64,000 nt of DNA from Planctomycetaceae bacterium. GTDB taxonomy: Bacteria; Planctomycetota; Planctomycetia; Planctomycetales; Planctomycetaceae. The number at the start of each line of letters is the position of its first letter. Position 1 is the stretch's first letter. The notes beneath the pieces are model-generated. The model saw only the letters and a program-made list of their open reading frames with translations, was not told the DNA's origin and did not search any database. The position numbers and the translations under genes are program-made. The stretch spans positions 298,807-362,806 of the forward strand of contig JAWKUA010000006.1 in assembly GCA_041398785.1 (NCBI GenBank). The letters run 5' to 3'. Below, one piece after another: positions 1-10,191 of the stretch.

Positions 1-1
1 C

Positions 2-169
2 GACTTCGGGCTGCGTTCCGTCGGCGACGAAATTCCGGTTCGTGACGTCCACGCAACCATCCTGAACCTGATGGGACTCGACGACGATCGGCTGCGGTAT
101 CTTCATGCCGGTCGTCTTCGGCAACTGACGGATATCGGCGGCAATGTGCTGCATGATATCATCGCCTGA
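2..169 (+). CDS. DUF1501 family protein, C-terminal fragment
   Basis: The window opens inside this gene; 55 codons and a TGA remain. The residues read DFGLRSV, then a VHATILNLMGLDDDRLRY stretch, and end NVLHDIIA. This matches closely the tail of the complete DUF1501 protein ending at 10161, which has VHDLHATMLRLMGFDHEHLTY and ends VVTDIIA. DUF1501 proteins are sulfatase-fold-related, Tat-exported proteins that in planctomycetes usually follow a DUF1549/DUF1553 gene. The upstream part, signal peptide and partner gene lie outside the window. The assignment rests on similarity to the paralogue in the window. Confidence 0.8.
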   Translation, partial: DFGLRSVGDEIPVRDVHATILNLMGLDDDRLRYLHAGRLRQLTDIGGNVLHDIIA

Positions 170-250
170 GACAACCGCGGCAGTCCGCTCGTCAATTCGA
201 ACAGGCGAGTGCGGAGCTGCTGATAGTTCTGATTTTGAGCGGCTGATCCC

Positions 251-3200
251 ATGATGAAACTGTCAACAACGCTGACGCTTTTCGGAATCTGTCTTTGCTG
301 GGCACTTCCGGCAGCACATGTGGTGTCCAGCGATTCCGAGCATGATGATGCTGCGTCCGACGCAGCCGACTCACCGAGGGACCCGTGGTGCTTTCGACCG
401 ATTCCGGACATCGAACAGCTTGATCCGCGAGCCGACACCGGAACCGCGACCCTCGATGTTTCTGTCATCGATCACTACATTCGCCGCGAACTGCAGAAGG
501 TTCCCCTGTCGCCGGCCCCGCGTGCAGAACCGTATCGCCAGGTGCGGCGACTCAGCCTGATGCTGACGGGGCTCCCGCCCGACCCCGAAACCGTGGACGC
601 CTTCGTCGACGACCCGACCGACGAACACTATGCCAGGCTGGTCGATCACTACCTGAATTCACCGCAGTACGGCGAACGCTGGGCACGGCACTGGATGGAC
701 GTCGTCCGTTTCGCGGAAACGTGGGGCTACGAATGGAACCATCTGGTGCGCGATGCGTGGCGATATCGCGACTACCTGATTCGTGCGTTCAACAGCGACC
801 TGCCCTATGACCAGTTGATTCGCGAACACATTGCCGGTGACCTGCTGGACGCTCCGCGGGTCAATGAAGACCTGGGCATCAACGAATCACTGATTGGAAC
901 GGCGTTCTATCGGTTCGGTGAAACGGGCCACGACGACTGCGTGCTGTATCCGGAAATCAGCCTGGACGTTATGGACAACCAGATCGATACGCTGTCCAAG
1001 GCCTTTCAGGCTCTGACGGTATCGTGTTCGCGATGCCACGATCATAAACTCGACGACATTCCTCAGCGCGATTACTACGGGCTGCTGGGAATTCTGGCAA
1101 GTTCGCGTCAGGTGATTCGAACGCTTGATCTTCCGCATCGTCAGGACGATCGCAAGGCGAAGCTGGCCGCGTCAAAACGAGAGATCCGGCGAATGCTGAG
1201 CGGGTTGTGGATGAACCATGCCGACACGCTCTCAGCGGAACGCCTGAATGAGCTGCTGCGGAATTCTGCGGCGAACGGACACCAGCCCGCCGGCTCCGGC
1301 GACATCACGCATCCGCTGTTCGTCTGGCAGAACATGACAAACTCGGCGGGTGAAAGCACCTGGCAGGATCGCTGGAACGAAACTCGCAACACAATGACGG
1401 CGGAAAACGACCGGCGCGTCGCGTTCAATCGTAAAAACTATGTGTTGTTCGGCGATTTCTCTGACACGGCCGGCGACTTCAGCAACTGGGGATTCGAAGG
1501 ACTCGCGGTTGAAGATCACGAATGTTTCACGCCGCATGGCGACTTCAGTGTGCTTCCGGCCGGCCCGCAGGTCATTTCGAATCTTCTGCCGGCGGGTTGT
1601 TTTTCGCACGGCCTGTCGCAGAAGCTGAATGCCGTTGTCCGATCACCGCTGCTGCCGGAAGACAGGAAATACGTCAGCTATCAGGCCATGGGACAGCGTC
1701 GAAGCGTCTGCCGTACCGTCATCGCCAACTGCACGCTGCCGTATTTCCACACCAACCGGTTTGATTCGGCGAAACTCGCCTGGGCCACGGTTGACCTGAC
1801 GCACATTCGGAAGTCGCGGCTTGTTCCGCTGCGGTCATGGCTGGAATGGGCAACGGCGCTGGACGATCAGGGTTATCCGCTGCTGAACATGCCGCAGACC
1901 GAATATCAGACGATGCTCGACAATCCGCGGTCATGGTTCGGCGTGACGAAAGTGTTCGTCCACGACGTTGAGCAGCCACCGTTTGAAGAACTTCACGCAC
2001 AACTGAAGGTGTTCGAATCACCGGCTGCCGGTCCCGATGACCTGGCGGTGCGGTATCGCGAGATCCTGAAGAACGCGGTTGCTCGCTGGTCGGCCGGAAT
2101 GTCGGTCGAGTCCGACGTGTTCTGGCTGAACGCATTCATCGACCTGGAACTGCTCAGTTGCGACAACGATCAGTCAACGGAACTGGCGGAGCTGGTGTCG
2201 GAGTATCGGAAGCTTGAAGACCGGATCGAAACGCCCCGGCGAATCGTCGGCATGTCCGACCAGGACAGCGGCTTTGACGTTCCGCTGCTGGATGGCGGCA
2301 ACGCGGCGACTCCGCAGAAGCGCGTCCATCGCAGTTACCTGACGGCCGTCGAATCACGGATGTCCAGGCATCCCGCGCAGCGCGGCAGTGGCCGCCTGCG
2401 CGTGGCGGAACTGGTCGCCGATCCCGAAAACCCGCTGACGGCACGAGTCATGGCTAACCGAATCTGGCATTACCTGTTCGGTGCCGGAATCGTGCGGTCC
2501 GTCGATAACTTCGGAAACCTGGGAGACGCGCCCAGTCATCCGGAGTTGCTGGACTATCTCGCGCGGCGACTGATCGATTCCGGCTGGTCCGTGAAGGCAC
2601 TGATCCGCGAAATCGTGCTCAGCGACACCTTTCGGCAGTCGTCCGTGACATCCGGCGACGGACGGCAGAAGGATCCTGAGAATCGGCTGTTCCACCGCTA
2701 TCCCTCGCGGCGCATGGAAGCGGAGGTCATCCGTGATTCAATGCTGTGTGTGTCCGGCCGCCTGGACCTGACAATGTTCGGGCCGAGCATTGATCCACAC
2801 CGCGCCGAGGACATCGACAGCCGCAAGCTGTACTCCGGACCTCTGGACGGCAACGGTCGCCGAAGTCTGTATCTGAAGGTCACGCGAATGGGACCGCCGA
2901 AACTGCTGGAACTGTTCAACTTTCCGGATCCGTCCATGACGCGCGGACGTCGCGACAGCACCAACGTGCCCTCACAAGCGCTTGGCCTGATGAATCACCC
3001 GTTCGTCCATCAGCAGGCACACGTACACGCCGCGCGTCTGATTGACGAATCCGGTGCGAACATCACCTTCGAATCCGCACTGGACCGGCTGTTCCTGACC
3101 TTGTTCAGTCGGCGGCCGACAGAAGTTGAGCGAAACGAATACACACAGTTCTTTGGACAATTGGCAACGGCGCACGGCGATTCCTCCCCGGAAGATGCTC

Positions 3201-3274
3201 TCCACAATTCGGCCGTTTGGCAGGATCTGATCCATACGCTCTACAATCTCAAGGAATTCACGTATGTCCTCTAA
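251..3274 (+). CDS. DUF1549/DUF1553 domain-containing secreted protein
   Basis: A 1007-residue protein starting MMKLSTTLTLFGICLCWALP, a clear Sec signal peptide of about 25 residues. A DUF1549 region covers roughly residues 75-290 (RRLSLMLTGLPPDPE, YGERWARHWMDVVRFAE) and contains a heme-like CSRCH at about 259-263. A DUF1553 region covers roughly 725-985 (ENPLTARVMANRIWHYLFG, then NVPSQALGLMNHP). Unlike many relatives it lacks the N-terminal PSD1 cytochrome-c-like domain with its own CxxCH; mature sequence runs straight into DUF1549. The family is greatly expanded in planctomycetes and is linked by context to polysaccharide degradation, but the biochemical role is not established. It overlaps the next gene by 11 bp, so the two are probably translated together. 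No strong ribosome-binding site is seen before the tandem ATGs. Confidence 0.92.
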   Translation: MMKLSTTLTLFGICLCWALPAAHVVSSDSEHDDAASDAADSPRDPWCFRPIPDIEQLDPRADTGTATLDVSVIDHYIRRELQKVPLSPAPRAEPYRQVRRLSLMLTGLPPDPETVDAFVDDPTDEHYARLVDHYLNSPQYGERWARHWMDVVRFAETWGYEWNHLVRDAWRYRDYLIRAFNSDLPYDQLIREHIAGDLLDAPRVNEDLGINESLIGTAFYRFGETGHDDCVLYPEISLDVMDNQIDTLSKAFQALTVSCSRCHDHKLDDIPQRDYYGLLGILASSRQVIRTLDLPHRQDDRKAKLAASKREIRRMLSGLWMNHADTLSAERLNELLRNSAANGHQPAGSGDITHPLFVWQNMTNSAGESTWQDRWNETRNTMTAENDRRVAFNRKNYVLFGDFSDTAGDFSNWGFEGLAVEDHECFTPHGDFSVLPAGPQVISNLLPAGCFSHGLSQKLNAVVRSPLLPEDRKYVSYQAMGQRRSVCRTVIANCTLPYFHTNRFDSAKLAWATVDLTHIRKSRLVPLRSWLEWATALDDQGYPLLNMPQTEYQTMLDNPRSWFGVTKVFVHDVEQPPFEELHAQLKVFESPAAGPDDLAVRYREILKNAVARWSAGMSVESDVFWLNAFIDLELLSCDNDQSTELAELVSEYRKLEDRIETPRRIVGMSDQDSGFDVPLLDGGNAATPQKRVHRSYLTAVESRMSRHPAQRGSGRLRVAELVADPENPLTARVMANRIWHYLFGAGIVRSVDNFGNLGDAPSHPELLDYLARRLIDSGWSVKALIREIVLSDTFRQSSVTSGDGRQKDPENRLFHRYPSRRMEAEVIRDSMLCVSGRLDLTMFGPSIDPHRAEDIDSRKLYSGPLDGNGRRSLYLKVTRMGPPKLLELFNFPDPSMTRGRRDSTNVPSQALGLMNHPFVHQQAHVHAARLIDESGANITFESALDRLFLTLFSRRPTEVERNEYTQFFGQLATAHGDSSPEDALHNSAVWQDLIHTLYNLKEFTYVL

Positions 3275-4673
3275 AGTCCGCACCGGGTGTTCGCCGGTTA
3301 GCAGGCGGACAATGCTGAAGTTGTCTCTCGGCACGGTGGCAACCGCGGGTGTGACGCCGCGCGTGACGGGTTCGGATTCGTCAGTTCGCATCCCGCATTT
3401 TGTCCCGCAGGCAAAGCACGTCATTTTCTGTTTCATGCAGGGTGGAATGTCGCACGTCGACATTTTCGATCCCAAACCCGTGCTTGATGAATATGACGGC
3501 CGGAACACGATCAACGACAACATTCAGTCTCAGGGCCCCGGAAGTCGCCAATGGCTGGCCAGTCCCTGGAAGTTTCGTCAGCACGGAGAATCGGGAATTC
3601 CGTTCAGCAGCCTGCTGCCTCACCTGGCTGCGTGCGCCGACGACGTGACCATCATCCGTTCGATGCGCGGCGGCCTGCCTCTGCATTCGGTGGGCAATCT
3701 GTTCCTGCATTCCGGCCGCAATCGCGCGGGGTTTCCAAGCTGGGGTGCGTGGATCAATTACGGCCTGGGCAGCGAAAACTCAAACCTGCCCGGCCACATC
3801 CTGATGCACTACGACGAAGTGCTGCCGGGCGGAATGGAGAACTTCTCGAATGGATTCCTGCCGGCTCAGCACCAGGCGACGCCGCTGCGAGCGGACGGCA
3901 TTCCGCTCGACAATCTGCAGTCGCGCGACCGGTCCGCCGCTGCACAGCAAATCAAGCTGGAGTTCCTGCAGTCACGTGACCGGACGCTGTCGGAAGAACT
4001 CGGAGGTCAGCGGGATATCGACGCGGCCGTGCTTAACTATCAGCTTGCCCGGCGGATGCAGGATCATCTGCCGCGAGCACTCAACATCGAAGCGGAAAGC
4101 CGGGCCGTTCAGAAGCTGTACGGTCTGGGGTCGGGAGATCCGCAGAAGGAACGCTACGCCACGCATTGCCTGCGAGCACGGCGGCTGATCGAAGCAGGAG
4201 TCCGCTTCATCGAAATCGTCACGCCACCGGGATTCAGCGCCAATGGTTCCTGGGATCAGCACGGCGAACTCAGAAAAGGGCATGGAGCCAACTGCTTCAT
4301 CGTTGACCAGCCCATCGCCGCTCTGATCCGCGACCTGAAATCGCGCGGACTGTTCGATGAAACGATCATTGTGGTCGCTGGCGAAATGGGCCGGACTCCG
4401 CATTCCGCCGGCCGCGACGGGCGAGATCACCACACGTCGTGCTATTCGATTCTTGTTGCCGGCGGCGGATTCCAGCGTGGCTTCGTCTACGGTCGAACTG
4501 ACGACTTCGGCATGAGCGTCGTCGAAAATCCTGTCACGGTCCATGACCTTCACGCGACCGTTCTGCATCAACTTGGTATCGACCATGAAGCGCTGACCTA
4601 CCGATTCGGTGGTCGAGACTTCACGCTGCCCGACGTCGAAGGACGCGTCAACGACGACCTGATCAGGGCGTGA
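3264..4673 (+). CDS. DUF1501 domain-containing protein, Tat-exported
   Basis: A 469-residue protein with an N-terminal twin-arginine signature (SRRTMLKLS at about residues 14-22) followed by a hydrophobic stretch. The core shows DUF1501/alkaline-phosphatase-like motifs: HVIFCFMQGGMSHVDIFDPK near residue 60, GEMGRTPHSAGRDGRDHH near 372, and a C-terminal VHDLHATVLHQLGIDHEAL. It starts inside the 3' end of the preceding DUF1549/DUF1553 gene (11-bp overlap), the usual pairing for this family, so the two products likely act together outside the cytoplasm. Its sulfatase/phosphatase-like fold suggests a hydrolytic or binding role, but no substrate can be inferred. Confidence 0.92.
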   Translation: MSSKVRTGCSPVSRRTMLKLSLGTVATAGVTPRVTGSDSSVRIPHFVPQAKHVIFCFMQGGMSHVDIFDPKPVLDEYDGRNTINDNIQSQGPGSRQWLASPWKFRQHGESGIPFSSLLPHLAACADDVTIIRSMRGGLPLHSVGNLFLHSGRNRAGFPSWGAWINYGLGSENSNLPGHILMHYDEVLPGGMENFSNGFLPAQHQATPLRADGIPLDNLQSRDRSAAAQQIKLEFLQSRDRTLSEELGGQRDIDAAVLNYQLARRMQDHLPRALNIEAESRAVQKLYGLGSGDPQKERYATHCLRARRLIEAGVRFIEIVTPPGFSANGSWDQHGELRKGHGANCFIVDQPIAALIRDLKSRGLFDETIIVVAGEMGRTPHSAGRDGRDHHTSCYSILVAGGGFQRGFVYGRTDDFGMSVVENPVTVHDLHATVLHQLGIDHEALTYRFGGRDFTLPDVEGRVNDDLIRA

Positions 4674-4717
4674 ACGGAATGCGTTCTCCAGCGCGCACAC
4701 CAGGCACCGCGCCAACC

Positions 4718-4886
4718 ACCTCTCCCAGCGCAGCGGCAGGGAGAGGTCGCACGAGCGAAGCAATGCGCGGGAGCGAACGCGCAGCCAACGTCGTGCGCTC
4801 GCAGTGCAACCAACGCGCGGACTGCCCTCCCCCGAACTTGCTCCGCTCGTTCGACCCCTCACCGCTGGCCTTCGGCCGGGAGGGGT
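4718..4886. repeat. intergenic palindromic repeat cluster
   Basis: The gap between the DUF1501 gene and the DUF1080 gene carries no credible coding sequence. It holds two hairpins. The first is a perfect 9-bp stem, ACCTCTCCC at 4718-4726 with GGGAGAGGT at 4739-4747. The second is a nested imperfect one, CCCCTC near 4855 with GAGGGG near 4884, enclosing GGCC-TTC-GGCC. The flanking genes converge here, so either hairpin could also act as a terminator. This is read directly from sequence; membership of a dispersed repeat family is inferred. Confidence 0.6.
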
Positions 4887-4943
4887 TCAGAGGAGCCACT
4901 TGTGCGAACCAGGCGGTCGAAAGGGGGAGCATATGAGGCTGCG

Positions 4944-5564
4944 TTATGGAAGCGGCATGACTTCGATTTTGCGGATGTTGACTCGGCTGCCGGGGTCATG
5001 CTGCTGGAAGGCGAAATGTCCTTCCCGGAAGGTCTGAGCGAAGTCGAGATATTCGTACAACTCGTGACCATCGACCGTCACCTTGATGCGGGTGACGTCT
5101 CTGCCGCGCCACACATCGTCGCGGACTTCCAGATCATAGGTGAACCACGTATCCGGCTTCACATGCTGCTCGTAGACATGGCACATGCCGTACAGTGAAC
5201 CCGTGCGGATCGGGTCGGTATGTGTGCTGTCGATCTGAGCCTCATAGCCATCCGTAAATCCGGGCATGCGAGTTGTGCGGAAGTAAAGCCCGGAGTTCCC
5301 GCCGTCGTTGATCCGGATTTCCGCGCGGTAACGGAAGTTCTTGTACGGCCCTTTTGTGCAAACCAGCATGGAGGCAGGCCCGGATCCGCTGATCGCGCCG
5401 TCTTTGACCTCCCAGACGCTTTTTTCGTTGCCGACCTTTTCCCAGCCGTCCAGCGTCTTGCCGTCGAACAGGGATATCCATTCAGCATCCTGGGCCAGAG
5501 AATGCGTCCCGAGCGACAGAACCAGTGCGGCGACACAACCACGGATGATGCGACGGGCGGACAT
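4944..5564 (-). CDS. DUF1080 (3-keto-disaccharide hydrolase-like) secreted protein
   Basis: A 206-residue protein beginning MSARRIIRGCVAALVLSLG with a Sec signal peptide ending near THSLAQ-DA. The mature part is a single DUF1080 (LamG/concanavalin-like) domain: EWISLFDGKTLDGWEKVG, NSGLYFRTTRMPGFTDGYEA and a terminal FAFQQHDPGSRVNIRKIEV. The start at 5564 is chosen because AAGGAG lies 8-9 bases upstream and the signal peptide follows at once; the frame stays open for another 147 codons but those encode nothing family-like. DUF1080 domains are glycoside-hydrolase-like and very common in planctomycetes. Specificity is unknown. Confidence 0.92.
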   Translation of the reverse strand: MSARRIIRGCVAALVLSLGTHSLAQDAEWISLFDGKTLDGWEKVGNEKSVWEVKDGAISGSGPASMLVCTKGPYKNFRYRAEIRINDGGNSGLYFRTTRMPGFTDGYEAQIDSTHTDPIRTGSLYGMCHVYEQHVKPDTWFTYDLEVRDDVWRGRDVTRIKVTVDGHELYEYLDFAQTFREGHFAFQQHDPGSRVNIRKIEVMPLP

Positions 5565-5578
5565 GGAGAATCTCCTTG

Positions 5579-5608
5579 TTTCAACGGATAGAAGTTTCAA
5601 CGGATAGA
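5579..5608. repeat. tandem 14-bp repeat in the leader of the DUF1080 gene
   Basis: Two copies of TTTCAACGGATAGA, at 5579-5592 and 5595-5608 with a 16-bp period, lie 15-44 bp upstream of the DUF1080 start in the divergent space shared with the PSD1 gene at 5796. The position suits a regulator site or leader element. The rest of this 231-bp gap shows nothing else recognisable. Confidence 0.4.
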
Positions 5609-5795
5609 TTTCGGCGGACGAGTTTTGCCAGTCAGATGACCAGGTGCGGATTGTTGCGAAATCAGCGGAATGATGACCGGTCCCGTACAGGCGCGACCAC
5701 TTTACCAACGTCGCATGGCGATACAATGATGCGATTGTGCCATGCGGAGCCTTCGGAGATCTGGCCGCTTCACAACGCCTGGCTCGAAGGTGACA

Positions 5796-8554
5796 ATGGC
5801 AGAAGTTACGAATCACGCTCCCGGAACCCGGAAAATGCCACCCACCTGCCATCCCCGCCAGCGTTTCCTGCGCATCATCCTGATTGCGGCCGCGACAGTG
5901 ATCTCCGCAGTGAGTACCGCACAGCAGAATTCCGCCGACGACGGGATTGAATTCTTCGAAAAGCGAGTTCGCCCGATCCTTGCGGAACACTGTCTTCACT
6001 GTCACGGTCCGGACGAAGCGTCGGGGAATCTGCGACTCGATTCAAAATCCGGCTGGCAGCGCGGCGGCGAGGCCGGTCCGGCGATCGTGCCGGGCGATCC
6101 CGCGGCCAGTGCACTGATTCGAGCAGTTTCGTACGAAGATCCGGAACTCAGGATGCCTCCGCCCGATGACGGCGGTCGCCTGAGCGAACAACAGATTCAG
6201 GATCTGGTGACGTGGGTTCGAAACGGAGCCACAGATCCTCGCACGGGTCCGCGAGTCGTCACGGATATTGAAGCGGCGGCGCGCGATCACTGGGCGTTTC
6301 AGCCGGTTCAGGCCCCCGTCGTTGATTCCACCGACAATCCGATCGATGTGCTGATCGAACGAAAGCTGCTGGAATCAGGCATGGTCCCAACGCAGCCGGC
6401 GGATATGAAGACGCTGATTCGCCGTGCTGCTTTCGACCTGATCGGACTTCCTCCCACGATTCAGCAGCTCGCCACGCCCCGCGAACAATTCCCGAAGCTC
6501 GTGCAGCAATTGCTGGCGTCGTCGCGATACGGAGAACGCTGGGGCCGGCACTGGCTGGACGTGGCACGCTATTCCGATGCCAAGGACGGTGTGCTGATGT
6601 ACGGCGACGCCAGAATTCGTCCGTTCGCCTACACCTATCGCGACTACGTCATTCGCGCCTTTAACGATGACAAGCCGTTTGACCGATTCATCCGCGAACA
6701 ACTTGCCGCCGATCAGTTGGATCTGCCCGAAGACTCACCCGACCTGGCGGCCATGGGGCTGCTGACTCTTGGCAGGATGTTTGACGGCAATCGCCACGAC
6801 GTTATCGACGACCAGATTGACGTCGTCACTCGCGGATTCCAGGGACTGACCGTCGGCTGCGCCAGATGCCACGATCACAAGTTCGACCCCGTTCCGACGG
6901 CCGACTACTACTCGCTGTACGGCGTCTTCGCGAGTTGCGAGGAACCTCTGGAACGACCGCGCATCCAGGACATTTCGGAAGCCGGCACCGCCTTCGAAAC
7001 AGAATTCAACGCCAAACGAGACGAAGTGCTGGCCGCTCGCCAGGCTCATTATGACGAAGTGCTTCAAGTCGCCCGCGATCGGACTCCCGACTATCTGGTG
7101 CAGGTTGCGACAACGGAACCCGATATTTCCGAAACGACGATCTTCTTCCTGTCACTGATCCCGGACCAGCTTCGACCGCAGGTCACCTGGCGATGGCGGC
7201 AGTTGATTGCCCGGCGAGCCTGGGCCGACGATTCGGTTTTCGGTCCCTGGCACGACATGATGAACGAACCGGTGCTGCGGCCGGACGAATGGCGGCAAAG
7301 CGGCGTCGATCAGCGAATCATCGACGGACTGGTGGCAGCGGAACCGAAGACTCCCGAACAGGTCGCTCGCGCGTATGGCAACATCCTCCGCGACGTCTGG
7401 TTGCAGCATGTCGAGGCATCCCGATCGGAGTCGCCCCCGTCGGACTCGGCGGTTGAGAACGACCCGCTGCTGTCTCTGCTGTTGACTCGCTCCGGACCCG
7501 TCTGGTTTCCGATTGAAGACACCGCCCGATATCTGGAGCGACAGCAGGCGGACGCATTTCGCGGCCTGGTCAGTCAACTGGACGCAATCGCCGTCAAACA
7601 CAACGACGCGGCCGCGGCGAGCGATGGTGCTGATGGATTCCGACGTCCTCTGCGACCCGGTGATCTTCCAGCGAGGAGATCCCGGAGCTCGCGGCGCTCC
7701 GGTTCCGCGGCGGTTTTTGGCCGCGGTGACCGGCCCCGGACGAAAGCCGTTCTCCAGCGGCAGCGGCCGGCTGGATCTGGCCAATGCAATTGCGTCACGC
7801 GACAATCCTCTGACCGCGCGCGTCTGGGTGAATCGCGTCTGGATGCATCACTTTGGAGCGCCGCTTGTCGAAAATCCCGATGATTTCGGGCTGCGGACGC
7901 AGCAGCCACTGCAACACGAACTGCTGGAATATCTGGCGGCCTACTTTGTCAGCAACGGCTGGCGAACAAAGCCGCTGCACGAGCTGATTCTGTCGTCGCG
8001 CGCCTACCAGCGGGCCTCGATCATTCCTGACGATCAACGCATGGCGATGCAGCGGCAGACAGACCCCGACAATCACTCATGTCTGGCACGCAATCGGCGC
8101 CGGCTCGATCTGGAACAGATGCGAGATACCATCCTGCGGTTTCCGGGCGGCTGGATGAAACCATGTACGGCCGGCCGCCGCTGATCACGGACGCAGACAA
8201 CAACCGCCGAACGGTCTATGCCTCGTGGAACGGCAGAACATTCCGTCGATGATACAGACATTTGATTTTGCCAACGCTGACACATCGACAGCCCGGCGAG
8301 TCGTCACGACGGTTCCGCAGCAGGCGCTGTTCGCGATGAACTCAGCGTTCATGACGCAGTCCGCTGCCGCACTTGCCGCCCGACTCGATGCCGGGACCAA
8401 TTCGCAGCGCGTCGCCCAGGCATATGAGATTGTGCTGGGACGGCAGCCTTCGGACGAAGAGCTGTTGCTGGCTGAAGAGTTCTTAACCACCGCTTCGCTG
8501 GAACAGTTTGCTCAGGTGTTGCTGATGAGTAACGAATTGATGTTTGTGGACTGA
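5796..8554 (+). pseudogene. PSD1 + DUF1549 + DUF1553 cytochrome-c-like protein, frameshifted
   Basis: Translation starts well: ATG at 5796 with AAGGTG just upstream, then a signal peptide (RFLRIILIAAATVISAVSTAQ). A PSD1 domain follows with heme motif CLHCH at residues 66-70, then DUF1549 with ARCHDHKFDPVP near 355. The frame breaks near 7615, where homology (RAMVLMDSDVLCDP, then DNPLTARVWVNRVWMHHFG) continues in the +1 frame. It breaks again near 8137 (VSGRLDETMYGRPPL resumes in another frame) and near 8222 (VERQNIPSMIQTFDFANADT in the third). The last frame ends at 8554. All family blocks are present in order, so a full-length gene of about 920 codons has three net indels. This is either local sequence error or a recent pseudogene. 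It precedes a DUF1501 partner. Confidence 0.85.
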
Positions 8555-8769
8555 CAAGCTGACGATGATTTCGGCTCAGTCCGATGAGTCCCCTTCCTGC
8601 CAACCCCGGATTTCGCGAACGCACTCAACGAACAACCCTCCACACGCGACACGGTCAGGCAACGCCCGACTGTCTGCGCATTAGCACCATTGCAGTGGCG
8701 CTTGGCGATCAACTGCACCCTCCTTCGAATGAACCGAACTCCCGCCGAACTGAAAAACGGGCAGCAATC

Positions 8770-10161
8770 ATGAACACGGAATTCTCACGACGTCAACTGC
8801 TTCGCGGCATGGGCACAGGGCTGGGCATGGTTGCAATGCCGGCGCTGCTGCGTGCCGCGGACGGGCCGCTGGCAGCGAAAGCTCCACACTTTCCCGCGAC
8901 GGCAAAGCACATCATCCACATCTATCTGAACGGCGGCCCGTCGCAGGTCGACACCTGGGATCCCAAGCCGGAACTCACACGCTGGGGCGGCAGAAAGTTG
9001 CCGACGGGAAACCTGACGACGGAACGCGAAACCGGCGTTGCTCTGCCGTCGCCGTTCCGGTTCCGGCAATACGGAGACAGCGGCCTGTGGTGCAGTGAGA
9101 TTTTTCACGAAACAGCGTCACAACATGCCGACCGAATCTGCGTGATCCGATCGATGTTCGCCAACACGCCGAATCACGAACAAAGCATGAGACTGATGAA
9201 TACGGGTGACGAACGTCTGTCGCGGCCCAGCTACGGTTCGTGGCTGACGTACGGGCTTGGCTGCGAGAATCAGAACCTGCCTGGGTTCGTCACGCTGTGT
9301 CCCGGACTGCCGGTGGCCGATTCATCCAACTGGCGCAGTTCGTTTCTGCCGGGAATCTTTCAGGGCACCTATCTGGATACGCGCAAGACGGAAATCACCG
9401 AACTGCTGGCGAACATTCGCAACGACAGCCTGTCACCGATTCAGCAGCGCCGGCAATTGGATCTCCTGGCACGACTCAATCGGCGTCACCAGCAGCCGCG
9501 AAGCGACGACGCCGCTCTGGAAGCAAGGATACAGTCCTTCGAGCTGGCCTTTCGCATGCAGATGCAGGCCACCGACGCGCTGGACATTTCGAAGGAATCA
9601 AAAACCACGCATGACCGGTACAGGGCCGATACGGTTCACGGCCGGCAGCTTCTGATGGCGCGGCGGCTGATCGAACGGGGAGTCCGCGTTGTTCAGTGCT
9701 ACCACGGCGACGTGCAGCCATGGGATTCCCACGGTAATATCGCCGGCGAGCACCGCCGCCTGGGAAATGAAATCGACGGCCCGACCGCCGCGCTGATTTC
9801 CGACCTGGCCGACCGCGGGCTGCTGGACGAAACGCTGATCATCTGCGGCGGCGAATTCGGCAGGACTCCGGCGGTCGAAATTCCCATCGGTCAGACCGCT
9901 CCGCCGACGGGACGCGATCACAATCACCACGGCTTTTCCGTGTGGCTGGCCGGCGGCGGTGTGAAGGGTGGCATGGCGTACGGAGCGACCGACGAATTCG
10001 GTTATCGCGCCGTCGAGAACCGCACTCATGTCCACGACCTGCACGCCACGATGCTGCGACTGATGGGATTTGACCACGAGCATCTGACGTATCGCCACGC
10101 CGGTCGCGACTTCCGGCTGACCGATGTGCATGGCAACGTCGTGACCGACATCATCGCCTGA
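8770..10161 (+). CDS. DUF1501 domain-containing protein, Tat-exported
   Basis: A 463-residue protein starting MNTEFSRRQLLRGMGTGLGM, a twin-arginine-type signal ending near LLRAADG. The start at 8770 sits directly before that signal; the frame is open 62 codons further upstream without signal-like sequence. Motifs include HIYLNGGPSQVDTWDPKPEL near residue 52, GGEFGRTPAVE near 360 and the histidine-rich GRDHNHHGFSVWLAGGG. It follows the frameshifted PSD1/DUF1549/DUF1553 gene, making the second such pair in the window. It ends 30 bp before a convergent third DUF1501 gene. Function is probably extracytoplasmic and tied to its partner. Confidence 0.92.
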   Translation: MNTEFSRRQLLRGMGTGLGMVAMPALLRAADGPLAAKAPHFPATAKHIIHIYLNGGPSQVDTWDPKPELTRWGGRKLPTGNLTTERETGVALPSPFRFRQYGDSGLWCSEIFHETASQHADRICVIRSMFANTPNHEQSMRLMNTGDERLSRPSYGSWLTYGLGCENQNLPGFVTLCPGLPVADSSNWRSSFLPGIFQGTYLDTRKTEITELLANIRNDSLSPIQQRRQLDLLARLNRRHQQPRSDDAALEARIQSFELAFRMQMQATDALDISKESKTTHDRYRADTVHGRQLLMARRLIERGVRVVQCYHGDVQPWDSHGNIAGEHRRLGNEIDGPTAALISDLADRGLLDETLIICGGEFGRTPAVEIPIGQTAPPTGRDHNHHGFSVWLAGGGVKGGMAYGATDEFGYRAVENRTHVHDLHATMLRLMGFDHEHLTYRHAGRDFRLTDVHGNVVTDIIA

Positions 10162-10191
10162 TCGCCGACCCCGTTTCCGGACCGGCCGTCG

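Noticed and set aside
4674..4943. A small plus-strand gene of 88 codons between the DUF1501 and DUF1080 genes
   Set aside because: The product is Arg/Ala/Ser/Pro-rich and coincides with palindromic repeats, with no ribosome-binding site.
7600..7700. Programmed ribosomal frameshifting as the cause of the frame change
   Set aside because: There is no slippery heptamer, several shifts of both directions occur, and similar clusters lie in unrelated genes, so error or decay is more likely.
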